Positions 43,667 to 54,335 of a stretch of DNA of 64,000 nucleotides are shown in pieces. The notes below the pieces were generated by a model. The model had not been told where the DNA came from, did not search any database, and was given only the letters and a program-made list of their open reading frames with translations. The position numbers were made by a program, and so were the translations under genes. Origin of the DNA: Actinomycetota bacterium (GTDB lineage: Bacteria > Actinomycetota > Actinomycetes > Nanopelagicales > Nanopelagicaceae); contig WLIQ01000001.1 of the NCBI GenBank assembly GCA_009726135.1, forward strand, positions 29,056 to 93,055. Reading direction: 5' to 3'. Numbering within the stretch: position 1 is the stretch's first letter; every line of letters begins with the position of its first letter.

Positions 43667-44664
43667 GCGCGCGGATTTGGACTGATGTTTTGAGCAGGAT
43701 CTTTTTCAGGCAAATCACCGAGAGCCTTATCAATGGCTTTCATCATGTCAGCATCAAGTTTTATTCCTGCGGCTTTGACGTTTTCCTTAACCTGAGACGG
43801 CTTAGTAGCACCAACTATGGCGCTTGAAACGTTTGGATTTTGCAAAACCCAGGCAACAGATAACTGCGACATTGTGATTCCCGCTTGATCTGCAATCGGC
43901 TTGAGTTTTTGTACCGCAGTTAAAACATCGTCGCGCATCCACTTAGAGATCATCCCAGCACCACCTTTTTTGTCGGTAGCACGAGAACCGGCGGGTGGTT
44001 TTTTGCCGGGCAGATACTTGCCGGTTAATACACCTTGAGCCATTGGGGACCAAACTATTTGGCCAATTCCCTCTTTAGCTGACAGAGGAACAACTTCGGC
44101 TTCAATGACTCGCCACAGAGCGGAGTATTGCGGTTGGCTTGAAACAAACCGGTTGTAGCCTCGAGCATCTTGAATTTTTAAGGCCGCGGCAATCTGCTCA
44201 GCTGTCCACTCTGAGAAACCTATGTAGTGAACTTTCCCGGCACGAATCAAATCATCAAAGGCGTTCAATGACTCTTCAAGCGGTGTTTCAAAATCGAATC
44301 GGTGCATCTGGTAGAGATCTATGTGATCGGTTTGTAGACGCTTAAGTGATGCGTTACAGGATTCAATGATGTGCTTGCGCGATAGACCGCGATCATTTTT
44401 ACCTGGACCGGTTGGCCAATAAACTTTAGTAAATAGTTCATAGGATTCACGACGAACACCTTTAAGGGCTTTTCCAAGAATCTTTTCGGCACGGGTACCG
44501 GCATAAACATCAGCTGTGTCAAAAGTTGTGATCCCACAATCTAAAGCGGTTTTTACACATTTGATAGCAGAGTCGGCTTCAACTTGTGAACCATGAGTGA
44601 TCCAGTTTCCATAAGAGATCTCAGATACATACATTCCGGTACTGCCAAGGCGACGATATTCCAT
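43663..44664 (-). CDS. aldo/keto reductase
   Basis: MEYRRLGSTGMYVSEISYGNW, FDTADVYAGTRAEKILGKAL, IDLYQMHRFD. Confidence 0.93.
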   Translation of the reverse strand: MEYRRLGSTGMYVSEISYGNWITHGSQVEADSAIKCVKTALDCGITTFDTADVYAGTRAEKILGKALKGVRRESYELFTKVYWPTGPGKNDRGLSRKHIIESCNASLKRLQTDHIDLYQMHRFDFETPLEESLNAFDDLIRAGKVHYIGFSEWTAEQIAAALKIQDARGYNRFVSSQPQYSALWRVIEAEVVPLSAKEGIGQIVWSPMAQGVLTGKYLPGKKPPAGSRATDKKGGAGMISKWMRDDVLTAVQKLKPIADQAGITMSQLSVAWVLQNPNVSSAIVGATKPSQVKENVKAAGIKLDADMMKAIDKALGDLPEKDPAQNISPNPRA

Positions 44665-44709
44665 GTCTAGAACTCTAGAACCATGCGCGCCTTGTTGCCA
44701 ACTCAAAGG

Positions 44710-44870
44710 CGATGTGGTTGCCTATGCACACAACTTAATACGCCCTTCATTAGGGGAAGTTCGGTGAAATTCCGACACTGACCCGCAACCGTAAAGTCGG
44801 ATTACCTAGTGATTGGTTATAGACAAACACCCGCCGAGGTTTGCGGGGTGTAGTCCACATGTTCAAGGGG
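44710..44870 (+). promoter_or_regulatory. cobalamin riboswitch (boundaries approximate)
   Basis: GGGAAgttcGGTGAAATTCCGACACTGACCCGCAACCGTAAA core, followed by hairpin ACACCCGC...GCGGGGTGT; upstream of ECF operon. Confidence 0.9.
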
Positions 44871-44936
44871 TATTTTCTCTTATTCGCGCGGCCTGCTCCC
44901 TGTGAGTTTCTTTCACAATTGAGAGGCACCACAGAA

Positions 44937-45467
44937 ATGAAGTTCAAAGCTTTCCTTATCACTCTAGTAATTCTTATTTCATCTGTTTTCTTTATTCCAC
45001 AATCAAATGCCGCTAGCAAGGGCTGGCGCTATTGGGGTTATTTTCAAGCAGCTCCCGGAGCAACACAGTGGACTGCAGCCATGACTGGACCAACTGTTGA
45101 TATTGCAGATGGCACAGTTGAAGGTTGGCTATTTGTATTTAGTAGCGATGATGTTCCATCTCTTGCACCAGCAGTTAAGCCAAACTTTGCAAAGATCTGC
45201 GCTGGCGTTAAAGGTGACAAGGACACCAAGCGAATCGGTTTGGTAATTGAATTTGGCTCAAAAGCTTGGGCACCAAAAGGTGAAAAGCCACGAAAAACAA
45301 TCACTACATGTGTTCGGACCGCAAAAACTTCTCAAGGAATAGATGTCCTTGCCCAGGTAACAAAAATCCGTGCTGCCTCATCCGGGTTAATCTGCGGACT
45401 ATCTGGTTACCCAGCTAAAGAATGCGGACTCGAAATCGCTACCCCTAAATCACTGAATAAAAAATAA
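44937..45467 (+). CDS. small secreted protein of unknown function, first gene of the riboswitch-controlled operon
   Basis: signal peptide MKFKAFLITLVILISSVFFIPQSNA; four Cys in the mature part. Confidence 0.8.
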   Translation: MKFKAFLITLVILISSVFFIPQSNAASKGWRYWGYFQAAPGATQWTAAMTGPTVDIADGTVEGWLFVFSSDDVPSLAPAVKPNFAKICAGVKGDKDTKRIGLVIEFGSKAWAPKGEKPRKTITTCVRTAKTSQGIDVLAQVTKIRAASSGLICGLSGYPAKECGLEIATPKSLNKK

Positions 45468-45476
45468 AAAATATTC

Positions 45477-46223
45477 ATGAAGAAACTTTCATTTCACCCA
45501 CTGACGTGGTGGATTTTCTCAGGTGCGCTTGCTCTTGCAATAGCCCGTGTGAACTCCCCGCTCTTTGCCATTGCTGCAGTAGGTGTTATGTCAGTGATTG
45601 TCTTTACGCAGCGAGATGACGCCCCATGGGGGAGATCTTTTAATGCCACATTGAAGTTATCGCTATGGATCATCACTATCCGAGCGATGATCGGTGTGCT
45701 CATTGGTGTTCCCATTCCGGGGACAACACTTTTCACTATTCCCACTGTGCCACTACCAAGTTGGATGCCAGGTATTCGCATAGGTGGCGCGGTGACTTTG
45801 GAGCGCTTAAGTTCATCGATTTCTGAAGGAATCATCATTTGCGCAATCCTTGTTGTATTTGGCGCAGCAGCATCACTGACAAGTCCACATCGCTTGCTGC
45901 GCGTATTGCCGGTGTACGTCTATGAATTTGGAATAAGTGTTGTGATAGCAACTTCAGTTCTACCCCAATTAGTTTCTGCCGTTTCACGTATTCGAATGGC
46001 GCAGCGCTTACGCGGTCAGAAAACTCATGGAGTGAAAGCATTTAAACGTATTGCACTTCCTCTACTAGAAGAATCCTTAGCTAGATCTTTAGATTTAGCA
46101 GCTGCAATGGACTCACGAGGCTATGGAATTAGTAAGAAGCGATCTAAATACCGTCCCATTAAATGGGCCAGAATTGATGTAGTAGTTGTTCTAGCTGCTC
46201 TAGCGGTTATAGGTATTTCATGA
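45477..46223 (+). CDS. ECF transporter T component (CbiQ/EcfT-like)
   Basis: polytopic; RIRMAQRLRGQKTHG and ARSLDLAAAMDSRGYG motifs. Confidence 0.88.
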   Translation: MKKLSFHPLTWWIFSGALALAIARVNSPLFAIAAVGVMSVIVFTQRDDAPWGRSFNATLKLSLWIITIRAMIGVLIGVPIPGTTLFTIPTVPLPSWMPGIRIGGAVTLERLSSSISEGIIICAILVVFGAAASLTSPHRLLRVLPVYVYEFGISVVIATSVLPQLVSAVSRIRMAQRLRGQKTHGVKAFKRIALPLLEESLARSLDLAAAMDSRGYGISKKRSKYRPIKWARIDVVVVLAALAVIGIS

Positions 46224-47827
46224 TTAAGTTTTCCAACGTTTCGCTTATCTATCCAAACTCAACAACAACCGTGATTGAAGACCTCACCCTTGAAATCGCT
46301 GAAGGTGAATTAGTTCTAGTTATTGGCCCGACAGGATCTGGGAAATCTTCATTGCTACGACTGATCAACGGCCTTGTTCCACACCACACAGGCGGTATTT
46401 TGGCTGGAAGTATTGAAGTAGATGGAATTTCAACTGCAGAAGTTAAGCCTGGCGGCCTGGCACATTTGATTGGAATTGTCGGACAAAACCCCATCAATGG
46501 CTTTGTCGCAGACACGGTAGAAGAAGAACTGGTATTTGGAATGGAAGCTCTCAATCTTTCCAATGAAACAATGCGAAAGCGTGTGGAAGAAGTTTTGGAT
46601 TTGATGTCATTGGCTTCGCTTCGAAATCGTACTATTGCAACTTTAAGTGGTGGAGAACAACAACGCGTTGCAATTGCCAGTGCCTTAGTTGCACATCCCA
46701 AAGTCTTAGTTCTAGATGAGCCCACAAGTGCACTCGACCCCATCGCTGCTGAAGAAGTTCTCTCAATCCTTCACCGTTTAGTTCACGATTTAAGCCTGAC
46801 TGTTGTGATTGCAGAACATAAATTAGAACGTGTCATCCAATTTGCTGATCGCATTGTTCACATCAATGGAGCTGGATCTGCAGTAGTAGGAACACCTGAG
46901 AAAATTCTGATGAACTCCCCCATAGCTCCGCCCATCGTTGAACTTGCTAGAACTCTTGGGTTAAAGGAGATTGGTGTTTCTGTGCGAGAGATGCGCCGAA
47001 TGACACAAGAGTTTAGAGATTCACATCAGGTTGCTAAGCCGGAAGTTGCATCAACATCGTCGAAAGTGTGTGCAACCATCAAGGACTTAACAATTTCCTA
47101 TAACGGCAAAAATGCAGTGAATTCGCTCTCAACAACTATTTATGAAAATGAAATCGTTGCCATCATGGGCCGCAATGGTGCGGGCAAAAGCTCGCTGCTA
47201 CGAGCCATCGCAGGAGTCAGTGATAACGCAGCAGGAGAGGCAATAGTTAATGGTATTAATTCCCAGAAACTGCACAGCAAGCAACGGCGGGAGACTATTG
47301 GCTATATCCCTCAGGAACCAAGTGATTTGCTCTATGGACAAAGTGTAGGTGAAGAGTGCAAGCAAGCAGATAACGACAATCAAGTCACCAGTGGGACTAC
47401 CTTCACTCTTCTTTCCCAACTTGTTCCTGGAATATCGGCACAAACACATCCCCGTGATTTATCTGAAGGACAGCGTTTAGGCTTAGCTCTCAGCGTGGTT
47501 CTCTCAGCTAATCCGCATCTGCTTATTTTGGATGAGCCAACAAGAGGTTTGGACTATCAAGCAAAACGTGTTCTAACCAAAATACTTATTGATTTTGCTC
47601 GCGTTTTTAATCGCAGCGTCATCATTGCTACACACGATGTTGAACTTGTTGCCGAATTGGCTACTCGCACAATCTTCATCGCAGATGGTGACATCGTCGC
47701 AGATGGAGCAACAATTGATGTCCTGTTATCTTCGCCAGCTTTTGCTCCACAGGTTTCCAAGATCATGTCACCACAGCCTTGGTTAACCGTTGCCGATGTC
47801 GTGCGAGCCATTGAGGCCGATAGCTAA
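46220..47827 (+). CDS. ECF transporter fused double ATPase
   Basis: two Walker A (GPTGSGKSS, GRNGAGKSS), LSGGEQQRVAIA and LSEGQRLGLAL signatures. Confidence 0.93.
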   Translation: MIKFSNVSLIYPNSTTTVIEDLTLEIAEGELVLVIGPTGSGKSSLLRLINGLVPHHTGGILAGSIEVDGISTAEVKPGGLAHLIGIVGQNPINGFVADTVEEELVFGMEALNLSNETMRKRVEEVLDLMSLASLRNRTIATLSGGEQQRVAIASALVAHPKVLVLDEPTSALDPIAAEEVLSILHRLVHDLSLTVVIAEHKLERVIQFADRIVHINGAGSAVVGTPEKILMNSPIAPPIVELARTLGLKEIGVSVREMRRMTQEFRDSHQVAKPEVASTSSKVCATIKDLTISYNGKNAVNSLSTTIYENEIVAIMGRNGAGKSSLLRAIAGVSDNAAGEAIVNGINSQKLHSKQRRETIGYIPQEPSDLLYGQSVGEECKQADNDNQVTSGTTFTLLSQLVPGISAQTHPRDLSEGQRLGLALSVVLSANPHLLILDEPTRGLDYQAKRVLTKILIDFARVFNRSVIIATHDVELVAELATRTIFIADGDIVADGATIDVLLSSPAFAPQVSKIMSPQPWLTVADVVRAIEADS

Positions 47828-48627
47828 TGCGCACTTATGACGTAGTGAAATTTTCTCCACTAGGCACAGCAGTGCTTACGCTGGCCTCATTGATTTCTGC
47901 CACAGGATTTCTCTGGCCCTTTTTCTATAACGGCACATCATTACCCCGCACACAGCTTTTCTTTTGGGCAGCAATCGCCGTGGCATTCGTTTTAGTCATT
48001 GTTCAGATCTCTAACTCAGCTCTGGATGCTAAGTCTGTTGCACTCCTTGGTGTTTTATCTGCACTCATTGCTGCTGTTCGTCCGCTTGGCGCAGGCGCAG
48101 TCGGTATTGAACCTATGTGGTTTATATTGATTTTAAGTGCAAGAGTTTTCGGGCCTTCTTTCGGATTTATTTTGGGCCTTACATCAATGTTTGTTTCTGC
48201 CTTGCTCACAGGTGGGCTTGGGCCTTGGCTTGGTTATCAAGTATTTGCAGCTGCATGGATTGGTATGGCCGCTGGAATGCTGCCAGGAAAGCAGCTTCGT
48301 GGCCGTCGTGAACTGCTTTCTCTCATTATCTTTGGCATCATCGCCTCAGAGCTCTTTGGAATATTGATGGATCTACAGTTTTGGCCTTGGGCGTTTGGTG
48401 CCAACACACAACTCTCATATCTAGTTAATGGTTCTATTGTTGAAAATCTCTCTCGCTTTATTACATTTCACTTTGCCACCGCTATGGCCTGGGATATCCC
48501 CCGCGCGCTCTTTACGACGATTCTTCTGGCGCTTTCAGGCAAAGCTGTTTTATCAGCGCTGCGTAGAACTAAAACCCGCGCAGCATTTTTGCAACCAATT
48601 GAATTTATCGAACGTGTGAAGGCGTAA
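47827..48627 (+). CDS. ECF transporter S component, predicted cobalamin/corrinoid-specific
   Basis: six-TM S-component-like protein; TAVLTLASLISATGFLWPFF, LLGVLSALIAAVRPLGAGAVGIEPMWFILILSARVFGPSFGF; riboswitch context. Confidence 0.75.
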   Translation: MRTYDVVKFSPLGTAVLTLASLISATGFLWPFFYNGTSLPRTQLFFWAAIAVAFVLVIVQISNSALDAKSVALLGVLSALIAAVRPLGAGAVGIEPMWFILILSARVFGPSFGFILGLTSMFVSALLTGGLGPWLGYQVFAAAWIGMAAGMLPGKQLRGRRELLSLIIFGIIASELFGILMDLQFWPWAFGANTQLSYLVNGSIVENLSRFITFHFATAMAWDIPRALFTTILLALSGKAVLSALRRTKTRAAFLQPIEFIERVKA

Positions 48628-49693
48628 AGGGGAGCTTTACAACTTCCACCATAGAATCACGGCCACGCACATCGATTACTAAATGATCTCCAACCTTCAC
48701 CGAACTATCTAGTAATGCAATTCCAATTCCCACTTTAAGTGATGGCGAAAATGTTCCGCTGGTTACTTCCCCTAGGGCTTTGCCATCACTTGTTTTAACC
48801 TTCATACCGCCGCGAGGAATTCCTCGATCCAATGACTTGAGGGCAACACTTCTGCGATTAGCCCCAAGAGTTTTCAGAGATTTTAAAACCTCCGAACCTA
48901 AAAATTCCCCTTTGTCCCAACCAATAGCCCATGTTGCACTTGCTTCTACTGGATTGATTTCAAGTGAGAGCTCGTGCCCATGCAGTGGATAGCCCATTTC
49001 AGTTCGCAAAGTATCACGTGCTCCAAGTCCGCACACTAAGCCACCGAAAGGTTGCATCGCCTCAACGATTAAATCCCACACCATAGAAGCATCTGCGGTT
49101 TTAGGAAGAAGTTCATAACCAAGTTCTCCTGTGTAGCCAGTGCGACAAAGTATTACTTGTGCACCACCGATGTTCACATTTTCAAAGGCCATGTAATCAA
49201 TATTTGTATTAACGCCAAGTGATTGCATGACTCGTGGTGCAAGCGGACCTTGAACGGCGATGACTGCATAGGCTTCATGCAAGTTTTCAATTGTGATTCC
49301 AGATGGAATATGTGCCATTAAAGTTTTAACGACATCGGTTGTATTCGAAGCATTTGGTACTAAAAAGAAATCCGCTTCTGAATTGCGGTAGACGATAAGG
49401 TCATCTATCACCCCGCCCTTCTCATTACACAGCAATGTGTACTGCGCAGAGCCATTTTCGATCCGGCCCGCATCGTTAGTAAACATAGAATTAAGAAATT
49501 CGAGAGCACCGTTACCTTTGACACTTGCTTTACCCAAATGAGAAACATCAAAAATTCCAGTTTTTTCTCGCACGGCTGCATGCTCTGCCAAGGTTCCTGC
49601 CCCTGGATATTCAATCGGCATCAGCCAACCACCGAAATCTGCCATTTTGGCGTTACGGGCAAGATGCTTTTCATGCAAGGGTGAGTGCTTCAT
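48605..49693 (-). CDS. gcvT: aminomethyltransferase (glycine cleavage T protein)
   Basis: SPLHEKHLARNAKMADFGGWLMPIEY, CRTGYTGELGYEL, GLGARDTLRTEMGYPLHGHEL. Confidence 0.95.
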   Translation of the reverse strand: MKHSPLHEKHLARNAKMADFGGWLMPIEYPGAGTLAEHAAVREKTGIFDVSHLGKASVKGNGALEFLNSMFTNDAGRIENGSAQYTLLCNEKGGVIDDLIVYRNSEADFFLVPNASNTTDVVKTLMAHIPSGITIENLHEAYAVIAVQGPLAPRVMQSLGVNTNIDYMAFENVNIGGAQVILCRTGYTGELGYELLPKTADASMVWDLIVEAMQPFGGLVCGLGARDTLRTEMGYPLHGHELSLEINPVEASATWAIGWDKGEFLGSEVLKSLKTLGANRRSVALKSLDRGIPRGGMKVKTSDGKALGEVTSGTFSPSLKVGIGIALLDSSVKVGDHLVIDVRGRDSMVEVVKLPFTPSHVR

Positions 49694-49732
49694 AGTGTGA
49701 AACCTACCAATACATCTATTACGCTGACACCC

Positions 49733-51223
49733 ATGACAACACTCAAAGTTTCTGATGGCCTAGTAAAAGATGATCACCTTGTTGTAGGGCTAGTGAGCAC
49801 CAACACAAAAGGTGGAATCGCCATTGAAGCCGGTGATTTAGCGATGGACACTAAAGCACTTGTGGCCTCACTGATTGAAATGGGCGCAACAGGGAAAGTA
49901 GATGAAGTTACAAAAATGCCCGGTGGTCCAACTCGGATCTTGGTGTTCACCGGTCTCGGAGCAAAATCAAATGCTTACTCCCATGAAAGCTTGCGCAGAG
50001 CAGCAGGTGCCGCTTCCCGCTCTTTAGCTGGAAATATTGGAGCAACATTTGCCCTCCCAACTCGTGACATCGCCGGAGTAAGCGCTGTTGCAGAAGGTGC
50101 TGCAATTGGGGCATACGTTTTTAATGAGTTCCGTGGATCCACGAAGAACGATCACAAGGTGGCATTAAAATCGGCCAATATTTATACAAACCTTTCCGGT
50201 AAAGCTGAAGCTAAAGATGCAATCAAACGCGCAGGTATTATCGCGAAGTACACACACTTAGTCCGTGATTTAGTAAATACACCGCCTAGTCACTTAACTC
50301 CTGATTCATTTACTAAGAAATTGACGGCAAGCTTTAAATCTGCCGGTGGTTTAAAAGCAGGATTAAAAGTAACAATCTGGGATGAAAAACAACTTAAGTC
50401 ACAGGGCTTCGGAGGAATTATTGGCGTTGGACAAGGTTCGGCTAATCCCCCGCGTCTTATGCACATCTCATATACGCCTAAAGCCAAAAAAACTAAACGT
50501 TACGCTTTTGTTGGCAAGGGAATCACATTTGATACTGGTGGCTTAAATCTAAAGGCTGGCTTAGGTATGGAAGCTATGAAATCAGATATGAGCGGAGCTG
50601 CTGCAGTTTGTGCGGCAACTCTTGCCATTGCAGAACTGGGATTACCAGTTGCCATTGAATGTTGGGCACCACTGGCTGAAAACATGCCAAGTGATACTGC
50701 GACCAGGCCAAGTGACATCATCACAATCTTTGGGGGCAAAACTGTTGAAGTTCTCAATCCCGATGCCGAAGGTCGCCTTGTTCTAGCCGATGCTTTAGTT
50801 AAAGCTCAGGAAAGTAAAAACAAAATAGATGGCATCATCGATGTTGCTACTTTGACTGGTGCACAAGTAATTGCCTTAGGCACTCGCACAAGTGCGGTCA
50901 TGACCAATAATCAAAGTTTTAGTGACTCATTCATCGCTGCTTCAAAGGAAACCGGTGAGCAGTTTTGGCCAATGCCACTTCCAATAGAACTTCGTGCATC
51001 TCTAGATTCACCAGTTGCAGATCTTGCAAATATCGGCGATAAGAATGGCGGAATGTTAGTTGCTGGGTTATTTCTGAAAGACTTTGTAAGCGATGATCTG
51101 CCATGGCTGCACCTAGATATTGCAGGACCGGCCTATAACGAAGGCAAAGCTCATGGCTATACCCCTGTCGGTGGAACAGGTGTGAGCATGCGCTCACTCG
51201 TGAGATTGGTCGAACAGGCATAG
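49733..51223 (+). CDS. pepA: leucyl aminopeptidase (M17)
   Basis: VGKGITFDTGGLNLKAG, NPDAEGRLVLADAL. Confidence 0.96.
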   Translation: MTTLKVSDGLVKDDHLVVGLVSTNTKGGIAIEAGDLAMDTKALVASLIEMGATGKVDEVTKMPGGPTRILVFTGLGAKSNAYSHESLRRAAGAASRSLAGNIGATFALPTRDIAGVSAVAEGAAIGAYVFNEFRGSTKNDHKVALKSANIYTNLSGKAEAKDAIKRAGIIAKYTHLVRDLVNTPPSHLTPDSFTKKLTASFKSAGGLKAGLKVTIWDEKQLKSQGFGGIIGVGQGSANPPRLMHISYTPKAKKTKRYAFVGKGITFDTGGLNLKAGLGMEAMKSDMSGAAAVCAATLAIAELGLPVAIECWAPLAENMPSDTATRPSDIITIFGGKTVEVLNPDAEGRLVLADALVKAQESKNKIDGIIDVATLTGAQVIALGTRTSAVMTNNQSFSDSFIAASKETGEQFWPMPLPIELRASLDSPVADLANIGDKNGGMLVAGLFLKDFVSDDLPWLHLDIAGPAYNEGKAHGYTPVGGTGVSMRSLVRLVEQA

Positions 51224-51270
51224 GTACGGCAAGATAGAGCCGTTGCTTACGAACAAAAGGGGTAAACCGG

Positions 51271-52638
51271 GTGTCGCAATTTGATCTAGTGATTTTAGGT
51301 GGTGGAAGCGGTGGCTATGCCTGCGCGCTTCGAAGCGCACAACTAGGTCTATCAGTGGCATTGATCGAGGCGGAAAAAGTCGGTGGCACGTGTCTTCACA
51401 AGGGTTGTATTCCAACCAAAGCGCTCTTGCACTCCGCCGAAATTGCAGATGGCGCACGTGAAGGTTCTAAGTTCGGCGTTAAGTCAACTTTTGATGGTAT
51501 CGATATGAATGGTGTTAACTCATACAAGGACGGTGTCATCTCCCGCCTACACAAAGGTTTACAAGGATTAGTAAAATCTAGAAACATTACCTACATCGAA
51601 GGTCATGGAAAGTTAGTTTCAAAAGACACAATCGAAGTAAATGGTGAGCGATACACCGGTAAGAACATTGTTCTAGCTACTGGTTCATATGCTCGCACCC
51701 TGCCCGGTCTTGAAATTGATGGAAAACAAATCATTACATCTGATCATGGAACAAAAATGGACTACGTTCCAGAATCTGTCATCGTCCTAGGTGGTGGAGT
51801 CATTGGTTGCGAGTTCGCATCAGTGTGGAAATCATTTGGGGCAGAAGTTACGATTATTGAAGGTTTGCCACATTTGATCGCCCTAGAAGATGAATCTTCC
51901 AGCAAGCAACTAGAGCGTGCATTCAGAAAACGTGGAATAAATTTTGAACTCGGGACCAAGTTTAAATCGGCTGTTAAGGATCAACGCGGAGTAACAATTA
52001 CTCTTGAAGATGGCAAAGAGTTCACCGCACAGGTTTTGATGGTGGCAGTCGGCCGTGGCCCAGTATCGGCAAATCTTGGATACGAAGAGCAAGGCATAAC
52101 AATTGATCGCGGGTATGTCCTAGTAGATGACAAATGCCGCACAAATGTTCCAGGAATTTGGGCTGTCGGAGATTTGATTCCAACTCTTCAACTTGCCCAT
52201 GTTGGTTTTGCAGAAGGAATGTTGGTTGCAGAGGAAATTGCAGGATTAAATCCTCGTGCAATTAACTACGATGGAATTCCTCGTGTTACATATTCAGACC
52301 CTGAGGTTGCATCAGTTGGCTTAACGACTGCCGAAGCGAAAAAGCGCGGCCATGATGTAGTTGAACTTAGTTACGACTTAGCTGGAAATGGAAAAGCACA
52401 AATCCTTGGTACAGCAGGTTCAATCAAACTCGTTGGCGAAAAGAATGGCCCAATTCTCGGAGTTCATATGGTCGGTGCACGCGTTGGTGAACTTCTAGCT
52501 GAAGCTGAGTTAATTTTTAACTGGGAAGCACGTGCAACTGATGTTGCATCCCTCATTCATGCACACCCAACACTGTCAGAGGCAATGGGCGAAGCTCACA
52601 TGGCTCTTGCAGGCAAACCGCTTCACGCACACGGATAA
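51271..52638 (+). CDS. lpdA: dihydrolipoyl dehydrogenase
   Basis: [52 protein letters not shown]. Confidence 0.96.
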   Translation: MSQFDLVILGGGSGGYACALRSAQLGLSVALIEAEKVGGTCLHKGCIPTKALLHSAEIADGAREGSKFGVKSTFDGIDMNGVNSYKDGVISRLHKGLQGLVKSRNITYIEGHGKLVSKDTIEVNGERYTGKNIVLATGSYARTLPGLEIDGKQIITSDHGTKMDYVPESVIVLGGGVIGCEFASVWKSFGAEVTIIEGLPHLIALEDESSSKQLERAFRKRGINFELGTKFKSAVKDQRGVTITLEDGKEFTAQVLMVAVGRGPVSANLGYEEQGITIDRGYVLVDDKCRTNVPGIWAVGDLIPTLQLAHVGFAEGMLVAEEIAGLNPRAINYDGIPRVTYSDPEVASVGLTTAEAKKRGHDVVELSYDLAGNGKAQILGTAGSIKLVGEKNGPILGVHMVGARVGELLAEAELIFNWEARATDVASLIHAHPTLSEAMGEAHMALAGKPLHAHG

Positions 52639-52655
52639 CCAAGGAGAAAACACAG

Positions 52656-54329
52656 ATGACATTTTCCGTAACGATGCCAGCACTTGGTGAAAGTGTTAGC
52701 GAAGGAACAGTTACTCGTTGGTTAAAGTCGGAAGGCGACAATGTCAATGTTGACGAACCTCTTCTTGAAGTATCAACTGACAAAGTAGATACCGAGATTC
52801 CATCGCCAGTTGCTGGAACTCTTACAAAAATTCTTGTTCAAATTGATCAAACAGTTCCAGTTGGTGCAGAGCTAGCAATCATCGCTGACGGTGCTGCTGC
52901 GCCTGCCTCGTCTGCACCAGCTTCACCAGTAGTTGCTGCGCCAGTTACACCACCACCTGCAGCACCAATTGTTTCAGCACCAGTTGTTGCAGCTCCTGTT
53001 GCACCAGCTGCTACAAACGCTGGAACAGTGATAACGATGCCAGCATTGGGTGAAAGTGTGAGTGAAGGAACTGTCACACGTTGGTTAAAAAATATTGGTG
53101 ATTCAGTTGCCGTTGATGAAGCATTACTTGAAGTTTCAACTGACAAAGTAGATACCGAAATTCCATCGCCAGTTGCTGGAACATTATTGGCGATCGATGT
53201 TGCAGTTGATTCAACTGTTCCCGTCGGTGCCAGACTCGGATTAATTGGAACAAGCGGTGCTGCAGCAGTTGCTGCGCCTGTCGCCGCACCGGTCGTACCT
53301 GTGGTTGTTCCTGTGGTTTCAACACCAGTAGTTTCAACACCAGTAGTTTCAACACCGGCTCCAGTTGCTGCCCCTGTATCAGTGGTTCCCATTAGTCAGC
53401 CAACTGATGCTTACGTAACTCCCCTGGTTCGCAAACTAGCAAGTGAACTCGGCGTTAATCTCGCACAAGTTAAAGGCACTGGAATTGGCGGACGAATTCG
53501 TCGCGAAGATATTGAAGCGCTAGGAAAACCTGCTGCACCAACATACTCAGCACCAGTCCCAACTTCTGCAGCACCATCTGCTGCTAAGGCGCCAGTTGTG
53601 GCAGTTTCACCATTGCGTGGAACAACTGTGACTATGTCAAGACTTCGAAAAGTAATTGCGGCGCGTATGGTTGAATCACTTCAAATAAGTGCTCAATTAA
53701 CAACTGTCATTGAAGTAGATGTGACAAAGATTTCTCGACTTCGCGATAAGGCAAAGGCTTCATTTGAATCCCGCGAAGGCGTAAAGCTGTCTTACCTTCC
53801 ATTTTTTGCCGTAGCCGTATGTGAAGCGCTCAAGCAACATCCAGTGCTTAACTCTTCGGTTGAGGGCGATCAAATTACCTACCACGGTGCAGAACACTTG
53901 GGTATTGCCGTTGATACTGAACGTGGACTACTAGTTCCTGTAATTGCCAACGCTGGCGATTTAAATATGGGTGGAATTGCGCGAAAGATTTCTGATCTAG
54001 CCGCACGCACACGTGATAACAAAGTGACTCCCGATGAATTAGGTGGTGGAACTTTCACACTCACAAATACTGGTAGTCGCGGTGCACTGTTTGACACACC
54101 AATTATCAATCAACCACAAGTAGCAATCCTTGGTCTTGGCGCAGTTGTAAAGCGTCCAATGGTTGTGCGTGGTGAAGATGGTGGCGAAACTATCGCTATA
54201 CGATCAATGGTCTACCTAGGCCTTTCATATGATCACCGAGTTGTTGATGGTGCAGATGCCGCGCGATTCCTTGTTACCTTGAAGGAACGCCTAGAAGGCG
54301 GCGCCTTCGAGTCAGATTTGGGTCTATAA
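52656..54329 (+). CDS. sucB: 2-oxoacid dehydrogenase E2 component with two lipoyl domains
   Basis: two [18 protein letters not shown]...[19 protein letters not shown] domains, peripheral-subunit-binding domain, [14 protein letters not shown]. Confidence 0.94.
   Translation: MTFSVTMPALGESVSEGTVTRWLKSEGDNVNVDEPLLEVSTDKVDTEIPSPVAGTLTKILVQIDQTVPVGAELAIIADGAAAPASSAPASPVVAAPVTPPPAAPIVSAPVVAAPVAPAATNAGTVITMPALGESVSEGTVTRWLKNIGDSVAVDEALLEVSTDKVDTEIPSPVAGTLLAIDVAVDSTVPVGARLGLIGTSGAAAVAAPVAAPVVPVVVPVVSTPVVSTPVVSTPAPVAAPVSVVPISQPTDAYVTPLVRKLASELGVNLAQVKGTGIGGRIRREDIEALGKPAAPTYSAPVPTSAAPSAAKAPVVAVSPLRGTTVTMSRLRKVIAARMVESLQISAQLTTVIEVDVTKISRLRDKAKASFESREGVKLSYLPFFAVAVCEALKQHPVLNSSVEGDQITYHGAEHLGIAVDTERGLLVPVIANAGDLNMGGIARKISDLAARTRDNKVTPDELGGGTFTLTNTGSRGALFDTPIINQPQVAILGLGAVVKRPMVVRGEDGGETIAIRSMVYLGLSYDHRVVDGADAARFLVTLKERLEGGAFESDLGL
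53313..53360 (+). repeat. short tandem 15-bp repeat (GTTTCAACACCAGTA)x~3 encoding VVSTP
   Basis: gtggtttcaacaccagtagtttcaacaccagtagtttcaacaccggct. Confidence 0.9.
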
Positions 54330-54335
54330 GTACCT

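Noticed and set aside
46249-46743. 164-aa minus-strand ORF inside the ECF ATPase
   Set aside because: Antisense to Walker A/signature region of a clear ABC ATPase.
53313-53360. 15-bp tandem repeat as a possible CRISPR-like or regulatory repeat
   Set aside because: In-frame VVSTP repeats of the interdomain linker; no spacers.
52847-53392. 181-aa Thr/Gly/Ala-rich antisense ORF
   Set aside because: It is the reverse reading of the Ala/Pro/Val-rich E2 linker and lipoyl repeats; low complexity, no independent support.
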